From NCBI GenBank assembly GCA_015179125.1, contig WHVA01000021.1, positions 420,777 to 484,776 of the forward strand: 64,000 nt of DNA, written 5' to 3'. Shown piece after piece: positions 1-11,828 of this stretch. The notes under the pieces are model-generated. The model saw only the letters and a program-made list of their open reading frames with translations, was not told the DNA's origin and did not search any database. Origin of the DNA: Gautieria morchelliformis. Lineage: Eukaryota > Basidiomycota > Agaricomycetes > Gomphales > Gomphaceae. A program made the position numbers and the translations under genes. Every line of letters begins with the position of its first letter. The first letter of the stretch is position 1.

Positions 1-812
1 TGAACTGAGGAATATACATGTGAATGTAAACTACTTATATCAAATGCTCGTAAGCTATCAGTGAATAGGAAAGAGGCCGTCGTGAGTCAGGGTTGGATAG
101 GGGTGCACAGCCATGATACAACATAGATGAAATAAACATACGATAGAGTGAAGGAAGAGTGCGAACATGAAATGACAGAGAGTAAAAGTGGCGAAGGCAC
201 TTATGTACGAAACCATGTCTTGGGACCTGCATACATGCCACCCTGCACGGACTCTTCGTCTACTGGGTTGATCCCACACGACCTGCGGACACATCCTGGC
301 CATATGAACACCCAAAGGGGTTGGATGAGAAGTTGATGGAGCAGTAATGAACCATCATACCGGGTAGGGGGGGTCGATCGTGTTTTGATGGCATGCCTGC
401 TGGCGAATGATGCGAGCAGCAAATAGTCGTTCAGCAAAATGCGAGGAAGGGCGAATGGAGATGACATAGGGGAGGAGTGGTCGAAGTGGGGGGCGAAGCC
501 GAGCGAACATGGGGGAGGAGTGGCGAAAGGGGAACGGGGATAACTAGGTGCAGGAAATACACGAGTCGTGACAATCCGGTCATAGGAACAACATCAAAAG
601 AGGGTTGAGCAGAGGAGGTGATAGGACCAGTAATGAATCACCAAGTCGGTCCAAAGACGTTGATCGTGCTTTGATGGCGTGGCTATGGTGAATGGCGCGA
701 ACAGCGAAGATTGGTCGCCGAACACGGCAAGGGTGATCGGAGCGAACACGGAGGTGGACTGGAGAATGGGAGGACAGATCATCTGAGTATGGGAAATAAA
801 CACGTCATGACA
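1..812 (-). repeat. LTR-A long terminal repeat, partial at window edge
   Basis: This is the LTR of the Gypsy-3 family in minus orientation. Its 5' terminus, read on the minus strand as TGTCATGAC, lies at 812, and the 3' part runs off the left edge. It matches the LTRs at 33234-34445 and 42732-43831 along its length, including the TTTATTTCCC start and a second TGTCACGAC start at 573, so it shares the duplicated 5' module of those LTRs. Short ORFs inside it are not genes. Confidence 0.85.
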
Positions 813-864
813 GATAGATTGAAGTGTTAGCAATAACACCAAAGTCTTGAAGGGTTCCAAAACA
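813..864 (-). repeat. LTR-B remnant (first about 52 bp)
   Basis: The reverse complement begins TGTTTTGGAACCC and matches the starts of the LTR-B copies at 55558 and 57008 for about 50 bp. It is cut by the LTR-A insertion ending at 812 and joins Gypsy-1 sequence at 865. Confidence 0.7.
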
Positions 865-3068
865 AGCTCCCCCTACAACTGTAGGGAGAGGCGCTCTCAC
901 CTGACGGTGAAAGTGATGGGGAAAAGAAAGGCGGTCCCATGCACCGTGGGACCTAATAGACACACACAGCACCTAATGGGTTCAAAGCCAACCACCACCA
1001 TCATCCTCACGGATGACAACATTCCTCACCTCCACGAGGAATGGATGGAAAGAATCACTGACCTAGTCAGTGGAATCCCATTGGAACTCCCGCCGCTGCG
1101 GGAGATCAACCATGAGACCAATCTCATTGATCCCAACAAACACATGGGGTATCGACTACCGAAGTTCCCCAAACATTTCTGAGAGGAACTGTCAGCGAAG
1201 ATAGAACGCTACACCACTGCAAAGTGGTGGATCCCAGCAGTTGCACAGCAGGCCGTACCCATGCTGTGCGTGCTGAAGAAGAATGGTACATTACAGACCG
1301 TTTTTGATCGGCGCCAGCAGAACGAGAACACTGTGAAGGACGTTACTCCCTTCCCAGATCAGGATATCATCCCCAGTGACATGGCTCGCTGTCAGTATCG
1401 TACGAAACTCGATATGTCTGAAGCATACGAGCAGATCTGGATCCATCTGGATCACGTAGCAAAGACTGCCTTTGCCACGATCCTTGGCACGTTTAGGAGC
1501 CAAGTGTTACAGATGGGAGACTGCAACGCCCCATTGACATTGCAATGGCTGATGACAGCCATTTTCCACGACTGCATAGGTCGCTTTGTCCATGTCTACA
1601 TGGACGACATCTTCATTTTCTCGCTCTCGATACAAGAGCACGAGGAGCACCTCTATATTGTCTTTGACAGACTGAGGAAGAACCACCTTTTTCTGAGCAA
1701 GAAGAAGGTTGATCTCTATTCCATCCGAATGGAGTGCCTCGGCCACATCATCGATGGCCAAGGTGTACACGCCGACAAGGACAAGATGCAATGCATTCGC
1801 AAGTGGAAAAGGCCATGGACGTTCAACGACGTCCAGCGTTTCCTCGGGCTAGTACAATACCTGGCACACTACATGCCAGATATTAGCGCATACATGACCC
1901 CGTTATCAGGCTGTGCGCATAACAACCGTCCATTCGAATGGACTCCACTACTAGACAAATGCTGGCAAAGCATTAAGGTGTTGGCCTGTAAGGCCCCAAT
2001 CCAGCGTCCAATCGATGCACGGTGCCCAGAACCAATCTGGGTCATCACTGACGGGTCAAAAGCCAGTGGCGGTGCGGTCTATGGCCAAGGCCCCAACTGG
2101 AAAACCTGTCGGCCAGCCGGCTTCTTGTCAAAGAAGTTCAGTGTAGCAACACTACCAGACTCATGAGCACGAGACAATCACAGTGCTCGAGGCTCTGATG
2201 AAATGGGAGGATAAACTTCTGGGACGAAGGTTCACCCTCATCACAGACCACAAAGGGCTTGAATACTTAGAGACCCAGACGAGCTTATCTGACCGCCAGG
2301 TCAGATGGTGGGAGTTTCTATCCCATTTCAACTTGAACACCGTACATGCCCAATGGTTGAGGTCTCCCTCAACAGCAACATCAGCGCAACCACAGGGTTC
2401 ACGCCCTTTGAGCTGAACCACAGCTATATGCCGCGGATAGATCTCCCCATAGCTGTGGACACCCTGTTTAAAGGGGTAGCCCGGTTCACACATCAGGCCA
2501 GATGGAACCTGATGGCGGCACACGATGCAATCATCGAGCATCGAGTGACCCAAACATTTCATGCGAACAAGAAACGTACGGCAAGTGACAGGTATGTGGC
2601 CAACGACCGCGTCTACCTCTCGACCCAAAACCTGACTCTGCCAAAAGGAAGAGCCAGAAAACTTGTCGCGCAGTACATCGGACCATACCGGGTCGTCGAG
2701 GCGCATAATGGTGCCTCGACAGTGACCCTTGAGCTCCCCAACAAGCTGAAAAGCCGTCGTACATCACCGGTCTTCCATTCAAGCCTCATACAACGATACA
2801 AGGCTAACAACGACGAATTGTTCCCTTGTCGTGAGGCCAAGTCATTTTATGACTTTGGAGCGAATGATGAAGAGGAGTGGCTCGTCGATGAGATTATTGC
2901 ACATCAATGGATAAACTCGACAGACCTAGAGTTCCAGGTCTGCTGGACCCTAGGCGACATGACATGGGAGCCCATGTCGTGTCGTTGTGCAAGGATCTTG
3001 AAGCTCTGGATAGCTATCTAGAGCTCCAGGGGGTGGGAAAGCCACGCGACCTCCCCAAGCGCCGCTAG
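865..3068 (+). pseudogene. Gypsy-1 pol fragment: RT, RNase H, integrase tail, chromodomain
   Basis: This is the pol of a Ty3/Gypsy chromovirus, 5'-truncated. A protease-RT linker (865-1260, stop near 1180) precedes the RT (1261-2166), which holds the fingers/palm motif KLDMSEAYEQ and an intact YMDD catalytic box. RNase H continues in another frame (2183-2340, with TDHKGLEYLE). The frame then jumps directly into the integrase C-terminus (from about 2343, SATTGFTPFELNH) and a chromodomain (2876-3000, WLVDEII...WEPMS). The H2C2 zinc finger and DDE integrase core, present in the minus-strand copy at 52929-53617, are missing, so this copy cannot integrate by itself. A frameshift near 2980 precedes the ancestral stop at 3066-3068. 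Family assignment is secure; the copy is non-functional. Confidence 0.88.
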
Positions 3069-3148
3069 ATGCGTCTGCCACGTACACACCACGTGACGTG
3101 ATGTGCCGGCCTCGGCACGGTTAAATTTTCACCTCGGATCTTTCCGAG

Positions 3149-5112
3149 GTGCATCGCTTCTTGGAAGCAAACCACCATCATCTCCCCACAAAGATGATTC
3201 CACCCAAAGATGGGATGGACGTTGATCCATCAACGTCCGTGACACGCTCAACGGCCCCAAGACAAGGGGCCGCTGACATCCTACGAGCTCCAGTAGATCA
3301 TGAAAACTGGATGATCATAGGATGTGAAGATGCTCTGGCAGTCGTCCACCCAGACGACTGCGATACCTGCGCGGCTTATGCCATGCACTTCCGGGCCACG
3401 ACAGGCACCGGCAAGGTGAAGCTGAGGGATGAGGACATCGGCAACACCGTCGACGCAGCCTGGGGATGGCTCCCGAGGGGCATCGCAGGTGATGCGCGAC
3501 TGGAGCCCCTGCGGGACGTCCATGACCTCAAAAAGGAGGTCAAGGACTTGGAACACGCGGTCTAAGACCGTGACGACGTGCTCGAAGTCGAGCACGCCAA
3601 AGTAAAAGAGCTCGAGGAGCAGCTGAAGGCACTCCAGCTCACACACACAGCCTCACAAAGGCCGCGCCATGACCCGGCCACAGACCCAGTGGCCTGCCCC
3701 TCATCACCTCGCGTGATGGCACCCTTGCCAGTGTGCACAGCCTCAGGACTGGCTTCCCGAATATCGGCGCCCACCCCAACGTCAACAGAGGGGCAGAGCG
3801 CGCCGTCTGACGTGGCATACAACATCCTGGATGGATGGGAATCCGACTCCTCCATCTGGAAGACGTACGATACGGACAGGGCTCAGCGTAAAGCTGAGCA
3901 ACCGAAAAACAAGCGCAAGAAAGTGCGCGGCACCCCCAACACGCACAATGGCCTGGCCATTGTGAGGGACAGCGCTATCAGCACATACCTGGCGGCATCA
4001 CCGTCGCACACAATCAACGACCCTGCCGTACAACAGCAGGTAGCATTGGTCAAGGCCCAGTACATCGGGCCTCACATGGACCTGCCGCCACCGGTGGGGA
4101 CAGTTCACCCTCCCTACCTGGGGGAGGGAGTGAGTGATCATACCACTCAGAGACCCGCCGATCTCCGAGACAGGCCTCCTACCAGGACCAGTAGGAAAAG
4201 CACACCAACAGCATACTCAATGGTACGACGTCTGCCCGCTCAACAACGCACGCTTCGTCGAGCTCCTAGTGCACGCGAAGGACACGCCGCAGTTCCTGTG
4301 CACATGCGAGATGATCAGCGCATTCAAGCGCATCGAGCGTGAGGAACGTGCTTGCAATCCCAAACGGGATTGCTTCATGATAGCGAGCGGCACCCCGCTC
4401 GACCTTGCGGCCATCCTGAAGGGTTGGATACACAACCCCGAAGGAATTCCTTCTGCCATCCGCGTCAACGCAGATGGAACCCTCAACCTCGAAGACATGG
4501 ATGTCTGGATGTGGTTGAAGGCCCTCACGCCCCGAGTCAAAGGGGTCGCGTCACCTCTCAAGTTGAGACTCCTCCACTTTTTCGGCTCGACCGACCGATG
4601 GTTGAGCTTCGTCGATGCCAGGGAATGCCTGACACTCCAGAGCACCAGTCTGCAGTTGTCCATCATGGGCCCATATCCCATGAGAGGCCAAGCTGGCTCC
4701 GACATGCCGCTCACCGAGATCGTGCAGTGGCTGGCCCGCTACGCCGGCATCACTCGCAAATGAGTGGCTCGCATTGAACATTATGTTCAACACAGTCTCA
4801 CCAGTGTGGCATTCAGTGCCGCCGCATGGGAAGGCCAACAAAAGGACCTCGAGACCAGCCACGTGAGGGCCGTGGTGCCACTACCTGGGAAGGCCAACAA
4901 AAGGACCTCGAGACCAGCCACGTGAGGGCCGTGGTGCCACTACCGCTCAAAGCCCCACCAGTGGTGAAGTAGAGTCACCACACCCAACCACCCCCGTGGA
5001 TGCAGAGGTGCCCCCGGTGGAGTCGTGTGCTCCACCGGCCCCATACGATGACGACCTCATCGTATTGGAATCACTAGAGGACGCCATCATGGATGACCTC
5101 TATGAGTCCTAA
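3149..5112 (+). pseudogene. Gypsy-1 third ORF (ORF3), function unknown
   Basis: A long coding region starts about 80 nt after the pol stop and ends just before the polypurine tract, so it is an extra ORF between the chromodomain and the 3' LTR. It reads MHRFLEANHHHLP at the start, then a heptad-like Glu/Lys region (about 3510-3640), a Ser/Pro linker, a basic patch (KNKRKKVR), a globular region of about 200 residues (4134-4763) and an acidic end (about 4981-5112, finishing MDDLYES). An internal stop at 3563, frame changes near 4140 and 4765, and a 59-bp tandem duplication break it. The minus-strand copy at 43832-44986 preserves the same N-terminal two thirds in the same position after pol. I do not recognise a family. 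Capsid-like, envelope-like or captured host origin are all open. Confidence 0.65.
4827..4944 (+). repeat. 59-bp direct tandem duplication in ORF3
   Basis: Positions 4827-4885 and 4886-4944 are essentially identical and begin TGGGAAGGCCAACAAAAGG. Since 59 is not a multiple of three, the second unit shifts the ORF3 frame. Confidence 0.95.
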
Positions 5113-5132
5113 AGTTATCTATAGTTGTCTAT

Positions 5133-5144
5133 AGAGGGGGAGGG
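5133..5144 (+). other. Gypsy-1 polypurine tract
   Basis: AGAGGGGGAGGG lies immediately before the TGTAAATAAC start of the 3' LTR. It is the expected plus-strand primer of an LTR retrotransposon. Confidence 0.8.
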
Positions 5145-5350
5145 TGTAAATAACCTGTCTATGTACATTAGTTATTGCATAATCCCAGTGGGCCCCTTAG
5201 GGACCCACTGTATAGTTTATGCGTGGGAACTGACCAGCGGTTCCCATGACATCTTACTTCCACCTGTCACTACTAGCATTCAGAATATCACACTTGGTCA
5301 AGTTCTGTTGTGCCCTTGTGATACAAGGTACTAAGATCGACATCTTTACA
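5145..5350 (+). repeat. Gypsy-1 3' LTR (206 bp)
   Basis: It starts TGTAAATAAC and ends CATCTTTACA, giving TG...CA ends with a short TGTAAA/TTTACA inverted repeat. It follows a polypurine tract. The matching 5' LTR is not in the window. The minisatellite begins at the very next base. Confidence 0.75.
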
Positions 5351-6200
5351 GCGTGTCCCCAAGTATAGTGTGCGTAGTGTGTCCCCCATGCAGTGTGTCC
5401 CCCATGCATAGTGTGTCCCTCAAGTATAGTGTGCCTAGTGTGTCCCTGGTTTGTAGCATGTCCCCACACATAACATGTCCCCAAGTATAGTGTGCATAGC
5501 ATGTCCTCCATGCATACTGTGTCTCCATATGTAGCATGTCTCCACATGTAGTGTGTCCCCACATGCAGCGTGTCCCCAAGTACAGTGTGTGTAGCATGTC
5601 CCTCAAGTATTGCGTGTAGCATGTCCCTAAATTATAGCATGTGTGTCCCCCATGCATAGTGTGTCCACATGTGTAGCATGTCCCTACATGTAGTGTGTGT
5701 ACCATCTCCCTCAAGTATAGTGTGCAAAGTGTGTCCCCCATGCATAACATGTCCCCCAAGTATAGTCTGCATAGCATGTCCTTTGTTTGTAGTGTGCCCC
5801 GCAAGTATAGCATGTGTAGAATGTCCCTTGTTTGTAGTGTTTTCCCCACGCATAGTCTTTGTACTGTGTCCCCCAAGCATAGTGTGTCTGTCCCCAAGCA
5901 TAGTGTGTCCCCACATATAGTGTGCACCAAGAATAGTGTGTCCCCACACATAGTATGCATGTCCCTATGCATAGCATGTCTGTCCCCAAGCGTAGTGTGT
6001 CCCCACATATAGTGTGCACATCCCCGCATGTAGCATGCATGTCCCCACATATAGCATGCATGTCCTCACGCATAGCATGTGTGTCCCCACGCATAGTGTG
6101 TGTGTCCCATGCGTGTCCCCATGCATAGTGTGCATAGCATGTCCCAGTGGTGTGTGTGGCAGTCACTTGTTTGTAATGTGTCACCCATGTGTAGCATATC
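5351..6200. repeat. TGTCCCC/CATAGTGTG minisatellite
   Basis: About 850 bp of irregular tandem units built from GTGTCCCC, CATAGTGTG, CATAGCATG and AAGTATAG blocks, most repeats 15-24 nt long. Units are often multiples of three and poor in stops, so several frames on both strands stay open for hundreds of bases. The His/Trp/Cys/Thr-rich translations are an artefact of the repeat. Confidence 0.93.
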
Positions 6201-6224
6201 CCCAAGGGCCTCAAAGTGAAGCAA

Positions 6225-6640
6225 GCAGAGGCTATTACTTATCATTAACTTTTAGCAAACTCAGGGACATATATCAATATCTATTTTGTGACATATACAG
6301 ACATCAATAAAATATTAAAGGAAACCATATTCAAGCAGCTGCTGTCATTAATTGTCCAGTACATTTAAGTTGAAGTTGTTACTAATTTTAGCAAAGTCAG
6401 GATTATCTATTTTTCGAAAAATGTAAAAAAAATGTCCAGTGCATTTAAGCTGAGGCTGTTGTTAATTTTAGCAAAGGTAGGATTATCTATTTTGCAAATC
6501 AAAAAAATGCACTGTACATTTAAGCTGAAGCTGTTGTTAATTTTCACAAAGTCAGGACAATTTATTGACATATATTTGCGAAAAAATGTCAAAAAAGTAC
6601 AGTACATTGAAGGAGAAGCTGTTATTAATTCCCAGCCAAA
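6225..6640. repeat. AT-rich tandem repeat, units of about 75-80 bp
   Basis: Four to five diverged copies share the core TTAATTTTAGCAAAGTCAGG followed by ATTATCTATTTT, an A-run and CAGTACATTTAAGCTGAAG. Copies begin near 6235, 6385, 6460 and 6535. No coding content is seen. Confidence 0.8.
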
Positions 6641-6977
6641 GCCACAGAAGCCCAGAGACTGACAGAGAAACCCAGAGCCTAGCCAAAGCCATAGTAAGCC
6701 AGCCACCAGTATAGCAAGAGAACACCATAGAGGAGTGCCTGGTGAGCGGCTTTACAGCGTTGCTGCATTTATACTTGAGCAAACGTGGTGCACGGACCAC
6801 CCTCGCATATGGACACGAGGAATGCGAACAGGTCATGTGACTGCAAATGCTGCTGTGCAGCGTTTGTAGCTGGCAGCTGCACTGCTCACGTCTGATTGGC
6901 CAGCATACTAAGGCTGAACTAAAACCTGACATCAGCTCGACGCCCACAACCCACAGAGCTCGCTTATATACTACTAA
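6641..6977. other. No feature recognised
   Basis: This 340-bp stretch lies between the AT-rich array and the Helitron 3' end. It has short CCAGAG/AGCCAAAGCC-like repeats near 6640-6710 and no convincing gene. Confidence 0.5.
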
Positions 6978-7009
6978 CTAGGTGGATGGATACCCGCGCT
7001 TTGCGCGGG
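6978..7009 (-). other. Helitron 3' terminus: hairpin plus CTAG
   Basis: On the minus strand CCCGCGC-AAA-GCGCGGG (7009-6993) forms a perfect 7-bp stem. It is followed after 11 nt by the terminal CTAG (CTRR class) and then T in the flanking DNA. This is the canonical Helitron end and fixes the element boundary. Confidence 0.88.
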
Positions 7010-7142
7010 GGTGTAGGTCAAATGCATTGGTAAGTCAAACACATTGGTAAGGTCAAGTGCATTGGGGAAAATCAAAGTAATGAATTTGCATCAAGTAAAA
7101 TAAAGTAAAACACATAAACCATATCAAGAGAAGTGGAAGAAA

Positions 7143-8916
7143 TCAAGGAGCTTTAAGCAATACATCCTTATATACAATGTTGGTTGTGTCCAAACCCTCC
7201 TCAAGCAATACCCTCACTTTGTTCCAGCTTGTTCCCCTTGACACACCAACATACAACTGACTATTTCCAAACACTGGATATCTCATGTCCAGCCCAACCG
7301 TACCCAAAGACTGTCCCTGAGACTTGTTGATGGTCATTGCAAACACCACACGCACTGGAAACTGCCTTCTCTACAGCACAAATGGTAATTGTCCCTCTGA
7401 TAGCTTAATAGTGATCCTGGGGATGAAAGCAGTATTTCCTGCACATGGACCTGAGATGATCCACCTCCAACACTCTATTCCTCATCCTCACCAACCGCAA
7501 CCTTGTCCCATTGCATAGTCCTTGCTTCTTATCCAAATTGCGCAACATCATCAGAGGCACGCCAGGCTTGACTTCCAAGTGAGCAGGAGGGAGACTGCCC
7601 ATCTCTATGGAATTCAGATACTCCACAGCATACTGCTATGAAAGGTTGGTTTCCTTGACAGAATCTGCACAGTGGAAGACCTGAGAATCGCCTGGAAACA
7701 GCCTCAACACCATGGAATTGATCTTATTGACCTCAGTATTTCTGGGACAGAGGACGGCCTGCTCCAAAAAATAATTGTCCTGGGCAGGGACTGCATTGCC
7801 AATGCCAGGGTATATTTCCTAGATCAGCTCTGCAATTCCAGGGCCACAGACCATGTGAGGAGGGAGTGAGAAGATATGATCCAGTGGGAGATCCTTTCCC
7901 TGGCCCACATTCTGCAACCATTCTGCAAACCTGGCTCTGTCAGGGTCATTTCTCACCCACATGTTCTCTGTCAGATGGAGGACATTGATCTTTGGCCACA
8001 GATATAACTTCTGAAGGGTAGCTCCCACAATATCCTCCTTGGAGCCTTTGGGGACAATTGGGAGAGTCTGCTGAAAGTCACCTCCAAATACGACCGTGAT
8101 GCCACCAAAGGGTTGGTCAGGCTGGTCAAGGAAATCCCTCACTGTCCTGTCAATAGCCTCTATGGCATGGCGATGCTGCATTGCAGCCTCATCCCAAATG
8201 ATGAGCCTGGCCAGTCTCAGCATATCATCCTGGTCAGAGTTCTTTTTGATGGAGGTGAGAGAGCCCTCATGGACAGGAATTGGGATTCCAAGCATGCCGT
8301 GAGAGGTTATACCATTAGTGAGGATAAGTGCAGCCATTGAAGATGAGGCTACAGCAAGCACAATGAGATTCTCCCCTATACAGGAGTGGATTAGGTTGTT
8401 CCATGTGAATGATTTCCCAGTGCCATCTGAGCCAGTGACAAAAAACATTTGTCTGTTAGGTTTCTCCTGAGCATCTATGTTCAGTGCTGACCGTAATATC
8501 TGATCATGCGCAGGCCTTTGCCCCTCATTCAGCTTGGGAACCTCCTCAGCAGCCTTCTGCCTCTCTTGAACAGGGTCATAGTCCCTCTGCTCAGCTATGA
8601 ACCTGTTTCCAATCAGAGCCTCCCACTTGCCTACCACCTGAGGCATATCTTCAAAGCTGCTCAAGGACGTTCCATTACGCTGTAGGATTTTATCCAAGAG
8701 AAAGAGGGCAAAATCATAGACCTGATCATCCTGTGGCTCCTGCATATTGTGTCTGGTTCGGAGCTGATGTCTGAGCTCATCACATATGTGCTCCTTGAAG
8801 CTATCCATAGTCTGCCAGGTTGTGAGGGAATGCAATGGCCAAGGCTGTTGACAAGGAGATGTCTGAGCTGAGCGCCTGTTTTCATGCCACTGGCTTCCTG
8901 GAGACACGACCTCCAC
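7143..8916 (-). pseudogene. Helitron Pif1-like helicase domain
   Basis: This is the C-terminal helicase half of the Helitron transposase. The Walker A motif GSDGTGKSFTW (about 8430), the Walker B region RLIIWDEAAMQH (about 8200), and GGDFQQTLPIV (about 8060) are all present. The C-terminal SF1B motif [13 protein letters not shown] and YVGVSRGTS lie in the last piece (7355-7143). At least three breaks are visible: a frame change near 8830, a stop near 7819, and further stops or shifts near 7640 and 7400. The domain would unwind the donor strand during rolling-circle transposition. Family certain, copy dead. Confidence 0.9.
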
Positions 8917-9137
8917 TCCTGATCATCCTCCAGAAGTCCCCTGGCAAGACAGGCCTCCTTGTAAGTAGAACATTGTATGCCATCCACTGACCTAAGCTCC
9001 TCAAAGGATCTGCCCCCCTTGACCACTGTGAGCAGGGTGCACAAATAAAATCTCTCTCCTGATTTTGGGCTTGCAAAGTGAAGGCACCCAATGGTATATC
9101 CCCTTTGACATGGTGTCCATACCTTTTCCTGTGTTTT

Positions 9138-10023
9138 CTAGGTAAAATGCTCAGGAAAATCCACATAGAGCAGATCGCGTGCATGAGGGTAGGCGGCAGC
9201 ATTGGCCTCAAAGTAAGCCATGAGCGCTGTCTTTGACCCCTTGGCCCTGTTCATGATGGTGAGTGGATCAGCATCAGGATTAAAGATGACTGATTGCTGG
9301 TCTTTTTCATGGGCTGGCAGTGCCATGACTGCAGGCACCTGGGTGTGGATTTCCCACTCCAGCAACCTCCAACAGGCCTCATGAGCACTGACATAGTGAG
9401 CGTCCAGGTACTTCTTTATCTCATCATGGTTGACACCAAACTCCATTGTGGTCTGATCATGGCCCTTGTAGAGATACTTGTGGATGTACTTGATGCACCT
9501 CACACTGAAGGTGAATTCAAGGTTGATGTGACACTGGAGTTTGAGCAAGAGCAGAGGAGAGTATGGCACAACCCATCTGTTGTTCAGCATGTCACCTCTG
9601 ACATTGTGCAGCCTTCCATCATCGCGACAACGATACCTTGGATATCCATCCATGTTCACAATGGTCTCCTCACAGAATGGCTTTGGAAAGTTTTTCATAC
9701 ACTTGCCAGTATCCATGCAGGGTGCATTTCGATTTTCTCCACAGGGACCATGTGTCATCAGCTCACAGACCAACCAGTAGAGGACAGGATGTGTCTCTGG
9801 ATCAGGGAACTCTGCCAAAATCATAGAATCCACATCTTGTGCATGTTTGACCTTGGAGTCCCTATCGAACCAGATAAGCAGGTGCATGTGTGGGAGCCCC
9901 CTCTTCTGGAATTCAATAGTGTGAATGTGAGCGACAGTTTCTCCAAAGATCTTGTCCTTGACGATCAAGTCAATGAGGTGTTTCTATTTGAGGTGAAACA
10001 CCTGCAACACCAGGTCAGGTCAG
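9138..10023 (-). pseudogene. Helitron Rep (HUH endonuclease) domain
   Basis: The Rep nuclease nicks and joins single strands. The HUH motif is seen as GLPHMHLLIW (about 9890) and the paired tyrosines as KYIHKYLYKG (about 9475). The long open stretch 9968-9138 is preceded by one in-frame TAG near 9989 and by the solo LTR-A at 10024. It resumes past that LTR at 11281, where the frame reads through once the GTCAG duplication is removed. Confidence 0.9.
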
Positions 10024-11280
10024 TGTCAAGATTGGTTTTTAGGCGTTAATATCGTGTATTAGTGAACACAAACGAATGCCCGAATAACTTGTGCGAATAA
10101 GTATGCCTTTCGGTGAATAGGTGAACCAACAAATGTTCACAAGATAAGAGGGCTGCCCGAACAGAGCTCGCCCTATCTACAGTCGTAGCGAAATAGCCTG
10201 TGGCACTTGATGATGTAACATGCAAGGTGCCATGGAAGGGTTGCCTAAGCGATGACAATCCCTTCACTGGCGAAGGCACTCCTTCAGGGCCCTTCACCGA
10301 CAGCACAGAAAATAGTTTGAAGGCTAAGGTAACAAAGATGAAGTATGAGAACTCACCAGTGATGCCTAAGTCCTCTTCTGGTCGAAGATAGAAATCTACA
10401 GGAGAAGGCTCAAGACGATTATCACAGTGAGGTCAAGTTTGCACAAGATGGATGTATGATAATTGAACTGGGGAATATACATGCGAATGTAAACTACTTA
10501 TATCAAATGCTCGTAAGGTATCAGCAAATAGGAAGGAGGCCGTCACGAGTCAGGGTTGGATAGGGGTGCACAGTCATGATACAACATAGATGAAATAAAC
10601 ATACAATAGAGTGAGAGAAGAGGGTGAACATGAAACGACGGAGAGTAAAGGTGGCGAAGGCACCTATGTACGAAACCATGTCTTGGGACCCGCATATACC
10701 CCACCCTGCACGGACTCTTCATCTACTGGGTTGATCCCACATGACCTACGGGTAGGACGTCCCGCGAACACATCCTGCTCATATGAACACCCAAAAGGGT
10801 TGGATCGAGAAGCTGATGGATCCAGGGACGAGCCATCATGCTGGGTAGGAGATGTCGATCGTGTTTTGATGGTGTGCCTGCTGGCGAATGATGCGAGCAG
10901 CGAATGGTTGTTCGGTGAAATGTGGCAAAGGGTGAAATAGAACGATCATTGAAGAGCTGTGGCCCAAGGGAGGGTGAAGCCATGCGAACATAGAGGAGGA
11001 CTGGGAAAATGGATAATAGGGATAACTGGGTATCGGAAATAAATGAGTTGCGCCATCCGATCAGAGGAGCATCCAACAGGGTGTGAGCCAGGGAGGTGAG
11101 GGGACCCACGGTGGACAATCAAGTCGGGGAGGAGGCGTTGATTGAGTCCAGGTAGCGCTGCTATGTGCGAATGATGTGAAAGCGAATAAACGTTCGGCGC
11201 ATTTGGCGAGGAGCGAACCGGGAGAACGTAAAAGTGGGGTGTCGAAGTTACTGGGTATACAAAATAGATGGGTCATGACA
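10024..11280 (-). repeat. Solo LTR-A with GTCAG target duplication
   Basis: A complete LTR-A runs from TGTCATGAC (minus strand, 11280) to its terminal TGACA (10024). It is flanked by GTCAG at 10019-10023 and 11281-11285. It interrupts the Helitron Rep gene. No internal retroelement sequence remains, so it is a product of LTR-LTR recombination. Confidence 0.93.
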
Positions 11281-11823
11281 GTCAGTCCTGAGCAGTTTGT
11301 CCAGGGAGCAACTCGGCCAATATCTCATCCCACTTTGGATTGGCAGTCATGTAACAAACAAATCAGGGGGACCTTTCTTTGTTGTAATGGCTAGAGAGTT
11401 CTGGCAGTTTTGATTCATGTCCCATGTACTTCCTTGAAATGTCGCAGGCAGAATGACTTTTGTGCCCAAGCTGTTTGCATCTCCAATGTCATTGTCCAAG
11501 CCTCCAAATGAATCCACCATCTGGTTATACTTCTCAGCATGCATAGTGTGTTAATTGGCCCTGATCCACCTCAGTCTGCTTTGTTCTGTGGCGGCCCAGG
11601 AGTCTACAATGTGCTGCTGGAACAATTTGCCACCACGCAGGAGTGTTGTCGGTTCTCTCTCTCTCTGGAACAGACCATACACATGGTACTGTATTTGGGT
11701 GACATGCCCTGGTCTGTCTGGGTTGACCTCCTGAGCACCCTCTGGCTCACAATAGGGAATACCTGGTTCCCACCCTGACTCTCCCCTGGGAAAGAGCAAG
11801 ATATAGTGAAGAGAGGCATAGTT
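11281..11823 (-). pseudogene. Helitron-like N domain, downstream part
   Basis: The minus strand reads YILLFPRGESGWEPGIPY, then a His/Tyr-rich region, KLFQQHIVDSWAATEQSRL, and LFVTWTANPKWDEILAELLPGQ. These are hallmarks of the conserved N-terminal domain of Helitron transposases (Helitron_like_N). One frame change occurs near 11550. The upstream side continues past element F1 at 12893. Confidence 0.88.
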
Positions 11824-11828
11824 TGGAT

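Noticed and set aside
5351-6200. CRISPR-like regular repeats
   Set aside because: No unique spacers of constant length, units merge into each other, and the surroundings are eukaryotic.
5346-6214. Long ORFs of up to 234 codons on both strands in 5346-6214
   Set aside because: They are translations of the TGTCCCC/CATAGTGTG minisatellite in several frames at once, with no start context or domain.
9294-10049. 251-codon plus-strand ORF opposite the Helitron Rep
   Set aside because: It is a shadow of the Rep domain, which carries the HUH and paired-Tyr motifs on the minus strand.
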